A program made the position numbers and the translations under genes. Under the pieces are notes generated by a model. That model made no database searches, was not told the DNA's origin, and saw only the letters and a list, made by a program, of their open reading frames with translations. A DNA stretch of 12,500 nt from Penaeus vannamei. Its lineage: Eukaryota > Arthropoda > Malacostraca > Decapoda > Penaeidae. Positions within the stretch are counted from its first letter, which is position 1. Each line of letters starts with the position of its first letter. Positions 1 to 8,691 of this stretch are shown here, in pieces. The DNA is taken from NCBI RefSeq assembly GCF_042767895.1, contig NC_091589.1, forward strand, positions 17,334,228 through 17,346,727, in the 5' to 3' direction.

Positions 1-49
1 ATATTTTGCCGTTTTTCGACATGGCATTTTTTTACTTTTAGGCTTTTTT
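1..49 (+). repeat. Monomer tail, cut by window edge
   Basis: Last part of a monomer core: TTTTGCCGTTTTTCGACAT, an oligo-T run, then a TTAGGC-type variant of the usual TTAGCC before the next anchor. Confidence 0.8.
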
Positions 50-439
50 CATTATAAATGGGCTCAATATCTATCATTAGGATTATTATTAAGTAATAGC
101 AGTATCATTATCATTTCTATTGTTGTTATTGGTATGAAAATTATTAGAATATTGTTAATTATTGCTATTATTTATATTATCATCAAAATTGTCATGAGAA
201 TTATCATTTTATCATTATTATAATTATCATTGTCATTATTATCCTTATTACCAGAATTATCGTCAACATTAGTGGGATTATCGTGGAAAAATCATAATTA
301 TCAGAATTAATGCTAAAATCATCATGATTATCATTTAAAATCGAAATAGGGGGGTTTTCGAGTATTCTCTCAATGGGCTGTAATTTGCTAGATTTTGCCG
401 TTTTCGACTTTTGGGATTTTTTTACTTTTAGCCTTTTTT
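50..439 (+). repeat. Satellite monomer, class a (short, 390 bp)
   Basis: After the anchor and about 40 bp of body, it jumps directly to the TATCATTATCATTTCTATTG segment that normally lies much later. About 200 bp of the middle is therefore missing. The core is intact and includes a run of seven G near 350. The deletion end-points differ from those of class e, so this is a separate event. Confidence 0.8.
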
Positions 440-1032
440 CATTATAAATGGGCTCAATAATTATCATTATGATTGTCATTATCCTTTTTGTCATAATTAT
501 TATCATTATTGTCATTCTAATCATTAAAGTAATAATTATCGCCATATCATTAATATTATCATTATAGCAGTTATTACCATCATTATTAATGTCATTTTCG
601 TCATTATAACCCTTTCTATAATGATAATGATAATAATGATAATTTTAGGGATAATAACAGCAGTAATAGAAATTATAATAACAGTTATAGCATTATCATT
701 ATCATTTCTATTGTTGTTATTGGTAGAAAAATTATTAGAATATTGTTAATCATTGCTATGATTTCTATTTGCATCAAAATTATCATTAGAATTATTATTT
801 TATCATCAATTTAATTATCATTCTCATGATTATTATTATTATCATAATCATCGTCAACATTAGTGGGATTATCGTGGAAATTATCATAATTATCAGAATT
901 AATGCTAAAATCCTCATTCATATAATTTAGAATCGAAAAAGGGGGGTTTTGAACCATTCTCTCAAAAGGCTGTAATTGTCTAGATTTTGGCGTTTTTCGA
1001 CTTATGTGATTTTTTTACTTTTAGCCTTTTTT
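440..1032 (+). repeat. Satellite monomer, class b (593 bp)
   Basis: Full-length monomer. Diagnostic changes near its end are CCTCATTCATATAATTTAG, a GAACCATTCTCTCAAAAGGC block, and GATTTTGGCG in place of GATTTTGCCG. The same changes appear inverted in the monomers at 8692-9283 and 11006-11608. Confidence 0.85.
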
Positions 1033-1806
1033 CATTATAGATGGGCTCAATAACTATCATTGTGATTATTATTATCCTCTTTGTCATTATTATTGTCATT
1101 ATTGTCATTATTATCATTAAAGGAATAATTATCGCCATGATTATCATTATTATTATCATTATTGCAGTTATTATCATCATTATGGCAATCATTAATGTCA
1201 TTTTCATTATAACCCTATATCTATGATGATAATAATAATAATAATTTTAGGGAAAATAAGAGCAATAATAGAAATTATAATAACAGTAATAGAATTATAA
1301 TTATCATTTCTATTGTTTCCATTGGTATGAAAATTATTAGAATATTGATAATTATTGCTATTATTTCTATTATCATCAAATTATTATTCGAATTATTTTT
1401 TTATAATTATTCTAATTATCATTGTTAATATTATCATAATGGCAGTTATTAATGTCATTTTCATCATTATAACCCTTACAATAATGGTAATTGTGATAAT
1501 GATAATTTTAGGGAAAATAACAGCAATTATAGAAATTATAATAACAGTAGTAACATTATTATTATCATTTCTATTGATGTTATTAGTATGAAAATTATTA
1601 GAATATTGTAAATCATTGCTCTTATTTCTATTATCATCATAATTATTATTCCAATTATTATTTTATCAGAATTAATGCTAAAATCGTCATGATTATCATT
1701 TAGAATCGAAAAAGGTTTTTTTTCGACTATTCTCTAAATGGGCTGTAATTGGCTAGATTTTGCCGTTATTTGACTTTTGGGATTTTTTTTACTATTAGCC
1801 TTTTTT
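1033..1806 (+). repeat. Satellite monomer, class c (long, 774 bp)
   Basis: The middle segment is present twice: GTCATTTTCAT...ATAACCC begins near 1197 and again near 1454, about 257 bp apart, and each copy is followed by GATAATTTTAGGGAAAATAA-type sequence and TTAGAATATTG. The part of the core carrying CAACATTAGTGGG is missing: sequence goes from ATTATTTTATC straight to AGAATTAATGC near 1665. The inverted class c monomers at 7892 and 10159 keep that segment, so its loss is specific to this copy. The anchor is the CATTATAGATGGGC variant. Confidence 0.82.
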
Positions 1807-2400
1807 CATTATAAATGGGCTCAATAATTATCATTATGATTATTATTATTCTTTTTGTCAATATTATTGCCAATATCATCATTAAAGTAATAAATATCGC
1901 CATTATTATCATTATTATTATCATTATTGAAGTTATTATTATCATTATAGCAATTATTAATGTCATTTTCATCATCATAACCTTTTCTTTAAGGATAATG
2001 ATAATAATGATAACTTTAGGGAAAATAACAGCAATAATAGAAATTATAATAACAGTAATAGCATTAGCATTATCATTTCTATTGTTATTAGTATGAATAT
2101 TAGAATATTGTTAATTATTGCTATTATTTCTATTATCATCAAAATTATCATTAGAATTATTTTATCAGTATTCTAATAATCAGTGTTATTATTATCATTT
2201 TAATCATAATTATCGTCAACATTAGTGGGATTATCGTGGAAATTATCATAATCATCAGAATTAATGCTTTAATCCTCATAATTATCATTTAGAATCGAAA
2301 AAGGGTGGTTTTCGAATTTCTCTCAATGGTCTGTAATTAGCTAGATTTTGCCGTTTTTCGACTTTTGGGATTTTTTTTTTTTTTACTTTTAGCCTTTTTT
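1807..2400 (+). repeat. Satellite monomer, class d (594 bp)
   Basis: Full-length monomer with TTCTAATAATCA after the ATTTTATC segment, a variant shared with the monomer at 4931. A T14 run lies at 2371-2384 before ACTTTTAGCC. It precedes a short class e monomer, as the one at 4931 does. No equivalent lies between c and e in the right array. Confidence 0.78.
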
Positions 2401-2682
2401 CATTATAAATGCCCTCAATAATTATTATTAAAATTATCATTAGAATTATTATTTTATCATTATTCTAATTTGCATTGTCATTACTATCATTATTATCATA
2501 AGTATTATCAACATTAGTGGGATTATCGTGGAAATTATCATAATTATCAGAATTAATGCTGAAATCCTCATAATTATCATTTAGAATCGAAAAAAGGTTG
2601 TTTTTTTAGACCATTCTCTAAAAAGCCTGTAGATTTTGCCGTCTTCGACTTCTGGGATATTTTTACTTTTAGCCTTTTCTTT
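2401..2682 (+). repeat. Satellite monomer, class e (short, 282 bp)
   Basis: The body jumps within about 20 bp from the anchor (here ATGCCCTCAATAATT) to ATTAAAATTATCATTAGAATT, removing roughly 300 bp. Core diagnostics are AGACCATTCTCTAAAAAGCC, a shortened GTAGATTTTGCC lacking the usual TAATTGGC stretch, and GTCTTCGACTTCTGGG. The same combination occurs at 5509-5787 and, inverted, at 7615-7891 and 9893-10158. Confidence 0.88.
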
Positions 2683-3258
2683 CATTATAAATGGGCTCAA
2701 TAATTATCATTATGATTATTATTATCTTTTTTGTCATTATTATTATCATTATTGTCATTATCATCCTCATTAAAGTAATAATTATCGACATAATTATCAT
2801 TATTGCAGTTATTATCATCATTGTAGCAATTATTAATGTCATTTTCATCTTTAAGGGTAATGATAATAATGATTATTTTAGGTAAAATAACAGCAATAAT
2901 AGAAATTATAATAACAGTACTAGCATTACCATTATCATTTCTATTGATGTAATTGGTATGAAAATTATTAAAATGTTAATTATTGCTATTATTTCAATTA
3001 TCATAAAAATTATTATTAGAATTATTATTTTATCATTATTCTAAATATCATTGTCATTATTATCATTATCATAATCATTGTCAACATTAGTTTGATTATC
3101 GTGGAAATTATCATTATCAGAATTGATGCCAAAATCCTCAAAATTATCATTTAGAATCGAAAAACAGGGGTGTTCTACCATTCTCTCAAAAGGCTGTAAT
3201 TGGTTAGATTTTGCCGTTTTTTCTAATTTTGGGATTCTTTTACTTTTAGCCTTTTTTT
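2683..3258 (+). repeat. Satellite monomer, class f (576 bp)
   Basis: Full-length. Diagnostics are ATTAGTTTGATTATCGTGG instead of ATTAGTGGGATTATCG, then AAAAACAGGGGTGTTCTACC and CTCAAAAGGCTG. These recur at 5788-6371 and, inverted and slightly changed, at 9284-9892. In all three places the class follows e. Confidence 0.85.
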
Positions 3259-3826
3259 CATTATAAATGGGCTCAATAATTATCATTATGATTATTATTA
3301 TCCTTTTTGTCATTATTATCATCATCATTATTAAATTAATAATTATCGCCATATTTATCTTTATTATTATCATTATTGCAGTTATTTTCATCATTATGGC
3401 AATTATTAATGTAATTTTTCTAAAATGATAATGATAATAATGATAATTTTAGGGAAAATAACAGCAATAATAGAAATTATAATAACAGTAATAGCATTAG
3501 CATTATCATTTCTCTTGTTGTTATTGGTATGAAAATAATTAGAATATTGTTAATTGTTGCAATTATTTTAATAATCCTCAAAATTATCATTAGAATTATT
3601 ATTTTATCATTATTTTTATTATCATTGTCATTATCATTATAATTATCGTCAACATTAGTGGGATTATCGTGGAAATTATCATAATTATCAGAACTAATGC
3701 TAGAATCCTCATAATTATCATTTAGAATCGAAAAAGTTTTTTTTCGACCAATCTCTCATAAGGCTGTAATTAGCTAGATTTTGCCGTTTTTCGACTTTTC
3801 GGATTTTTTTTACTTTTAGCCTTTTT
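3259..3826 (+). repeat. Satellite monomer, class g (568 bp)
   Basis: Full-length apart from a small middle deletion where the ATAACCCTTTC stretch is lost near 3415. GCCATATTTAT in the body and GGCTGTAATTAGCTAG in the core are shared with the monomer at 6372, the matching position in the second higher-order copy. Confidence 0.72.
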
Positions 3827-4393
3827 CATTATAGATGGACTCAATAATTATCATTATGATTATTATCCTTTTTGTCATTATTATCATTATTGTCATTATC
3901 ATCATCACCAAAATAATAATTTTCGCCATAATTATCATTATTTTCATTATTGCAATTATTATCCTCATTATGGCATTTAATGTCATCTTCATTATCAAAA
4001 CCCTTTCTATAATGATTATGATAATAACGATAATTTTAGGGAAAATAAGAGCAATAATAGAAATTATAATAATAGCATTATCATTTCTATTGTTATTGGT
4101 ATGAAAGTTTTTACAATATTGTCAATTACTGCTATTATTTCTATTATCATCAAAATTATCATTAGAATTATTTCATCATTATTCTAATTATCATTGTCAT
4201 AATTATCATTATTATCATTATTAACGCCATTAGTGGGATTTTATTGGAAATTATCATAATTAATGCTATAATCCTCATAATTATCATTTAGAATCGAAAA
4301 GAGGGGATTTTCGACCATTCTTTCAATGGGCTGTAATTGGCTAGATTTTGCCGTTTTTCGACATATGGGATTTTTTTCCTATTAGCCTTTTTT
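3827..4393 (+). repeat. Satellite monomer, class h (567 bp)
   Basis: Full-length. The anchor is CATTATAGATGGAC. Diagnostics are AAAACCCTTTCTATAATGAT, ATAATAACGATAATTTTAGG, ATATTGTCAATTA and CGACATATGGGA. All of these recur, with minor change, in 6944-7543. Confidence 0.82.
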
Positions 4394-4930
4394 CATTAAA
4401 AATTGGCTAAATAATTATCATTATGATTACTATTATCGTTTTTGTTATTATTATTTTTAGTCATTATCATCATTAAAGTAATATTTATCGCCATAATTAT
4501 CACCATTATCATTTTTGCAGTTATTATCATCATTATGGCAATTATTAATGTCATTATCATTATAACCCTTTCTATAATGAATATAATAATAATGATAATC
4601 TTAGGGAAAATAACAGCAATAATAGAAATTATAATAACATTAATAGCATTGTCATTATCCTTTCTATTGCTGTTATTGGTAAGAAAATTATTAGAATATT
4701 GTTAATTATTGCTATTATTTCTATTGTCATCAAAATTATCATTAAAATTATTATTTTATCATTATTCTAATTAACATTGTAATTAGTGATTATCGTGGAA
4801 ATTAACATAATTATCAGAATTAATTTAGAATCGAAAAATGGGGGTTATCGACCATTCTTTGTAAAGGCTGTAATTAGCTAGATTTTGCCGTTTTTCGACT
4901 TTCCGGATTTTCTTACTTTTAGCCTTTTTT
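4394..4930 (+). repeat. Satellite monomer, class i (537 bp)
   Basis: The anchor is degenerate (CATTAAAAATTGGCTAAATA). GATTACTATTATC follows at once. In the core several segments are shortened: TAATTAGTGATTATCGTGG replaces the longer CAACATTAGTGGG stretch, and the AATGCTAAAATCCTC segment is missing. It is the intact counterpart of the truncated monomer at the inversion junction. Confidence 0.8.
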
Positions 4931-5508
4931 CATTTCAAATGGGCTCAATAATTATCATTATGATTATTATTATTCTTTTAGTCATTATTATTATCATTAC
5001 TGTCCTTATTATCATCATTAAAGTAATAATTATCGCCATATCATTATCATTATTGCAGTTATTATCATCATTATGGCAATTATTAATGTAATTTTCATTA
5101 TAACCCTTTCTATAATGATAATGATAATAATGATAATTTTAGGGAAAATAACAGCAGTAATAAAAATTATAATAACAGTAATTATCATTTTTAATGCTGT
5201 TATTGGTATGAAGATTATCATTATATTGTTAATTATTGCTATTATTTCTATTATCATCAAAATTATCATTAGAATTATTATTTTATCATTATTCTAATAA
5301 TCATTGTCATTATTATCATAATTATCGTCAACATTAGTGGGATTATCGTGGAAATTATTATAATTATCAGAATTAATGCTATGATCCTCATATTTATTAT
5401 TTAGAATCGAAAAAGGGGGGTTTTCGACCATTCTCTCAATGGGCTGTAATTGGCTAGATATTGCCGTTTTTCGATATCCGGGATTTTTTTTTACTTTTAG
5501 CCTTTTTT
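4931..5508 (+). repeat. Satellite monomer, class j/d (578 bp)
   Basis: Full-length. It carries TTCTAATAATCA like the monomer at 1807 and, like it, precedes a class e monomer. It therefore occupies the d position of the second higher-order copy. The core end has TCGATATCCGGGA where most monomers have TCGACTTTTGGGA. Confidence 0.75.
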
Positions 5509-5787
5509 CATTATAAATGGGCTTAACAATTTTCATTAAAATTATCATTAGAATTATTATTTTATCATTATTCTAATTAGCATTGTCATTATTATCATTA
5601 TCATAAGTATCGTCAACATTAGTGGGATTATCGTGGAAATGATCATAAACATCATAATTAATGGTAAAATCATCATATTTTATCATTTAGAATCGAAAAG
5701 GTTCTTTTTTTAGACCATTCTCTAAAAAAGTATGTAGATTTTGCCGTCTTCGACTTCTGGGATTTTTTTTTACTTTTAGTCTTTTTT
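5509..5787 (+). repeat. Satellite monomer, class e (short, 279 bp)
   Basis: Second left-array copy of the short class. It has the same internal jump from the anchor (ATGGGCTTAACAATTTTC) to ATTAAAATTATCATTAGAATT. It also shares AGACCATTCTCTAAAAA and GTCTTCGACTTCTGGGA. Its start lies 3108 bp after that of the copy at 2401. Confidence 0.88.
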
Positions 5788-6371
5788 CATTATAAATGGG
5801 CTCAATAATTATCATTATGGTTATTATTATCCTTTTTGTCATTATTATTATCATTATTGTCATTATCATCCTCATTATCGCCATAATTATGATTATTGCA
5901 GTTATTATCATCATTACGGCAATTATTAATGTCATTTTCATCATTATAACCCTTTGTATAATGATAATGATAATAATGATAATTTTGGAGAAAATAACAG
6001 CAATAATAGAAATTATAATAACAGTTATAGCATTATCATTATCATTTCTATTGATGATATTTGTATGAAAATTATTAGAATATTGTTAATCATTGCTATT
6101 ATTTCAATTATCATCAAAATAATCATTAGAATTATCATTTTATCATTATTCTAATTATCATTGTCATTATTATCATTATCATTGTCATTATTATCATTAT
6201 CATAATTATTGTCAACATTAGTTTGATTATTGTGGAAATTATCATAATTATCAGAATTAATGCTAAATCCCTCATAATTATCATTTAGAATCGAAAAACA
6301 GGGGTGTTCTACCATTCTTTCAAAAGGCTGTAATTGGCTAGATTTTGCCATTTTTCGACTAATCCTTTTTT
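5788..6371 (+). repeat. Satellite monomer, class f (584 bp)
   Basis: Carries ATTAGTTTGATTATTGTGG and AAAAACAGGGGTGTTCTACC like the monomer at 2683. A TCATTATTATCATTATCATTG-type segment near 6165-6200 is locally duplicated. Its end is shortened: after TTTTTCGACT it goes straight to AATCC and TTTTTTC, losing the oligo-T and TTAGCC stretch. Confidence 0.82.
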
Positions 6372-6943
6372 CAATATATTATTATCCTTTTTGTCATTAT
6401 TATTATCATTATCATTATTAAAGTAATAATTTTTGCCATATTTATTATTATTATTATCATTATTGCAGTTATCATCATTATGGTAATTATTAATGTCATT
6501 TTCATCATTATAACCCTTTCTATAAGGATAATGATAATAATGATAATTTTAGGGAAAATAACAGCAATAATAGAAATTATAATAACAGTAATAGCATTAT
6601 CATTATCATTTCTTTTGTTTTTTAGTGGTATGAAAATTATTAGAATATTGTAAATTATTGCTATTATTTCTATTATCATCAAAATTATCATTAGAATTAT
6701 TATTTTATCATTATTCTAATTATCATTATCATTATCATTATTATTATATTTATCGTCAACATTAGTGGGATTATCGTGGAAATTATCATAATTATCAGAA
6801 TTAATGTTGTAATCCTCATAATTATCATTTAGAATCGAAAAAGGGGGGTTTTCGACCATTCTTTCAATGGGCTGTAATTAGCTAGATTTTGCCGTTTTCG
6901 ACTTTTGGGATTTTTTTTTTTTTTTTACTTTTAGGCTCTTTTT
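6372..6943 (+). repeat. Satellite monomer, class g (572 bp), degenerate anchor
   Basis: The anchor is mostly deleted: the sequence passes from TTTTTTCAATATATTATTATCC into the body without ATGGGCTCAATAATTATC. GCCATATTTAT and a GGCTGTAATTAGCTAG core agree with the monomer at 3259. It ends with a T16 run at 6911-6926. Confidence 0.72.
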
Positions 6944-7502
6944 CATTATAGATGGGGTCAATAATTATCATTATGATTATCATTATCCTTTTTGTCATTA
7001 TTATTATCAGTATTGTCATTATCATCATCATTAAAGTAATAATTATCGCCATAATTATCATTATTATCATCATTATTGCAGTTATTATCATCATTATGGC
7101 AATTAATGTCATTTTCATTATTAAAACCCTTTCTATAATGATAATGATAATAACGATAATTTTAGGGTAAATAACGACAATAATAGAAATTATAATAACA
7201 GTAATAGCATTAGCATTAGCATTTCTATTGTTGTTATTGGTATGAAAATTATTAGAATATTGTCAATTATTTCTATTATCATCAAAATTATCATTAGAAT
7301 TATTATTTTATCATTAAACTAATCATTGTCATTATTATCATTACTATCACCATTATTGGGATTATCGTGAAAATTATCATAATTATCAGAATTAATGCTA
7401 GAATCCTCATAATTATCATTTAGAATCGATAGAAGGGGGTGTTCGACCATTCTTTCAATGGGCTGTAATTGGCTAGATTTTGCCGTTTTTCGAGATATGG
7501 GA

Positions 7503-7533
<31 letters not shown>

Positions 7534-7543
7534 GCCTTTCTTT
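6944..7543 (+). repeat. Satellite monomer, class h (600 bp)
   Basis: Shares AAAACCCTTTCTATAATGAT, ATAATAACGATAATTTTAGG, ATATTGTCAATTA and CGAGATATGGGA with the monomer at 3827. Much of its extra length is a T24 run at 7503-7526, against seven Ts at the same place in the class h copy at 3827. Confidence 0.82.
7503..7526 (+). repeat. T24 homopolymer in monomer core
   Basis: A run of 24 T lies between GGGA and ACTTTTAGCC. The same site holds seven to nine T in many monomers, 14 at 2371-2384 and 16 at 6911-6926. This marks it as a slippage site inside the satellite. Confidence 0.95.
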
Positions 7544-7609
7544 CACTATAAATTGGCTCAATAATTATCATTATGATTACTATTATCCTTTTTGTCATTA
7601 TTATTTTTA
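7544..7609 (+). repeat. Truncated satellite monomer, class i, at junction
   Basis: Only the first 66 bp remain: a CACTATAAATTGGCTCAATA anchor, GATTACTATTATCC and ATTATTATTTTTA. It matches the start of the monomer at 4394, then gives way to inverted sequence. Confidence 0.82.
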
Positions 7610-7614
7610 TTATG
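7606..7614. other. Head-to-head inversion junction between arrays
   Basis: Up to about 7609 the sequence follows the start of class i: AATTGGCT anchor, GATTACTATTATC, then ATTATTATTTTTA, as in the intact i monomer at 4394. From 7612 it follows the reverse complement of the e/f boundary seen near 2683 (ATGAAAGAA, AAGGCTAAAAGTAAAAAT, then CCCAGAAGTCGAAGACGG). The two homologies meet in TTTAT at 7606-7610, a microhomology of about five bases. Neither partner continues past the switch, and there is no extra inserted sequence. Confidence 0.85.
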
Positions 7615-7891
7615 AAAGAAGGCTAAAAGTAAAAATAATCCCAGAAGTCGAAGACGGCAAAATCTACAGGCTTTTTAGAGAATAGTCTAAAAAAACCCTT
7701 TTCGATTCTAAATGATAAATATGAGGATTTTAGCATTAATTATGATGATTATGATCATTTCCCCGATAATCCCACTAATGTTGACGATATTTATGATAAT
7801 AATGATAATAATGACAATGCTAATTAGAATAATGATAAGATAATAATTCTAATGATAATTTTAATGATAATTATTGAGCCCTTTTATAATG
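7615..7891 (-). repeat. Satellite monomer, class e, inverted (277 bp)
   Basis: Reverse complement of the short class. It has TTCTGGGA-type and AGACGGCAAAATCTAC sequence, AGGCTTTTTAGAGAATAGTC, and the deletion joint (AATTTTAATGATAATTATTG next to the anchor). The end abutting the junction looks closest to the e copy at 2401-2682. The core has CCCCGATAATCCC where other copies have CCACGATAATCCC. Confidence 0.86.
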
Positions 7892-8691
7892 AAAAAAGGC
7901 TAATAGTAAAAAAAAACCAAAAGTCGAAAACGGCAAAATCTAGCCAATTACAGCCCATTGAGAGAATGGTCGATTCTAAATGATAATTATGTGGATTATA
8001 GAATTAATTCAGATAATTATGATAATTTCCACGATAATCCCACTAATGTTGACGATAATTATGATAATAATGATAATAATGACAGTGATAATTAGAATAG
8101 TGATAAAATAATAATTGTAATGATAATTATGATGATAATAGAAATAATAGCAATAATTAACAATATTCTAATAATTTTCATACTAATAACATTAATAGAA
8201 ATGATAATGATAATGTTATTACTGTTATTATAATTTCTATTATTGTAAGGGTTAAAATGATGTAAATGACATTAATGATTGCCATAATGATAATAATGAC
8301 AATGATAATAAGAATAATTATTAAAAAATAATTCGAATAATAATTTTAATGATAATAGATATAATAGCAATAATTAACAATATTCTAATAATTTTCATAC
8401 CAATGGAAACAATAGAAATGATAATGCTAATGCTATTAGTTATTATTAATTCTATTATTGCTGTTATTTTCCCTAAAATTATCATTATTATCATTATCAT
8501 TATAGAAAGGGTTATAATGGTGAAAATGACATTAATAATTACCATAATGATGATAATAACTGCAATAATGATAATAATAATGATAATTATGGCGATAATT
8601 ATTACTTTAATGATGATAATGACAATAATGATAATAATGAGAAAAAGGATAATAATAATCAAAATGATAGTTATTGAGCCCATCTATAATG
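7892..8691 (-). repeat. Satellite monomer, class c, inverted (800 bp)
   Basis: Long monomer with a doubled middle segment: AATAATAGCAATAATTAACA occurs near 8143 and again near 8361, and GAAATGATAATG near 8198 and 8415. It keeps the CCCACTAATGTTGACG core that class c at 1033 has lost. About 50 bp including CTGTTATTTTCCCTAAAATT is missing from one of the two middle copies, near 8240. The core end reads GGCTAATAGT, matching the ACTATTAGCC variant of class c in the left array. Confidence 0.82.

Larger units (their letters stand above)
1807..4930 (+). repeat. Higher-order repeat copy 1 of left array (d-e-f-g-h-i)
   Basis: Six successive monomers of 594, 282, 576, 568, 567 and 537 bp form a unit of about 3.12 kb. 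The following block from 4931 repeats the same order of lengths (578, 279, 584, 572, 600, then cut). Class-specific changes recur at about the same offset: the short monomer at 2401 and 5509, the ATTAGTTTGATTAT variant near 3090 and 6210, the ATAATAACGATAATTTTAGG variant near 4020 and 7150, and the AATTGGCT anchor at 4394 and 7544. Confidence 0.85.
1..7609 (+). repeat. Left satellite array, orientation A
   Basis: Tandem array of one AT-rich monomer family. The anchor resembling CATTATAAATGGGCTCAATA recurs at 50, 440, 1033, 1807, 2401, 2683, 3259, 3827, 4394, 4931, 5509, 5788, about 6372 (degenerate), 6944 and 7544, always in the same orientation. Most intervals are 537-600 bp; exceptions are 390, 774, 282 and 279 bp. 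Between anchors the plus strand is ATT/ATC-rich with few G, followed by a more complex core near the end of each monomer. The array is open at the left window edge and ends at an orientation switch near 7609. No gene lies within it: open frames are Ile-rich on plus or Asn/Asp-rich on minus, and do not keep common boundaries between monomers. Confidence 0.95.
4931..7609 (+). repeat. Higher-order repeat copy 2 of left array (j-e'-f'-g'-h'-i'), truncated
   Basis: This is the second copy of the six-monomer unit. Monomer order and class-specific variants follow those of 1807-4930 at an offset of roughly 3.11-3.12 kb. The sixth monomer is cut after about 66 bp by the inversion junction. The copies show many scattered substitutions and small indels relative to each other, so this is not a recent or perfect duplication. 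Confidence 0.85.

Noticed and set aside
348..360. G-quadruplex from the GGGGGG run in the core
   Set aside because: There is only one long G run per monomer and no three further runs nearby, so an intramolecular quadruplex is not supported.
1041..1226. Ile-rich open frames beginning MGSIIIIM- or MKMTL-like, recurring throughout the window on both strands
   Set aside because: They are the direct reading of ATT/ATC/ATA triplet-like sequence and of its complement. They recur in every monomer with shifting ends and overlapping antisense frames, and have no complex protein sequence. None is annotated as a CDS.
5470..5485. Possible CENP-B box in the core (TTTTTCGATATCCGGGA and TTTTTCGACTTTTGGGA elsewhere)
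   Set aside because: The CENP-B consensus needs TTCG, then four bases, A, two bases and CGGG. Here the spacing is wrong and the required A is absent. Only a superficial resemblance.
50..7543. CRISPR-like regularly spaced repeats
   Set aside because: Repeat spacing is about 280-850 bp, the intervening sequence is itself homologous between units, and no cas genes are present. This is a tandem satellite.
7300..7900. Inverted arrays as a simple fold-back sequencing or assembly artefact
   Set aside because: A fold-back would give mirror-identical arms. Here the order and lengths of monomers on the two sides differ (h'-i' cut against e-c-b-f) with many base differences. A chimeric mis-join is still possible and is listed as a check.
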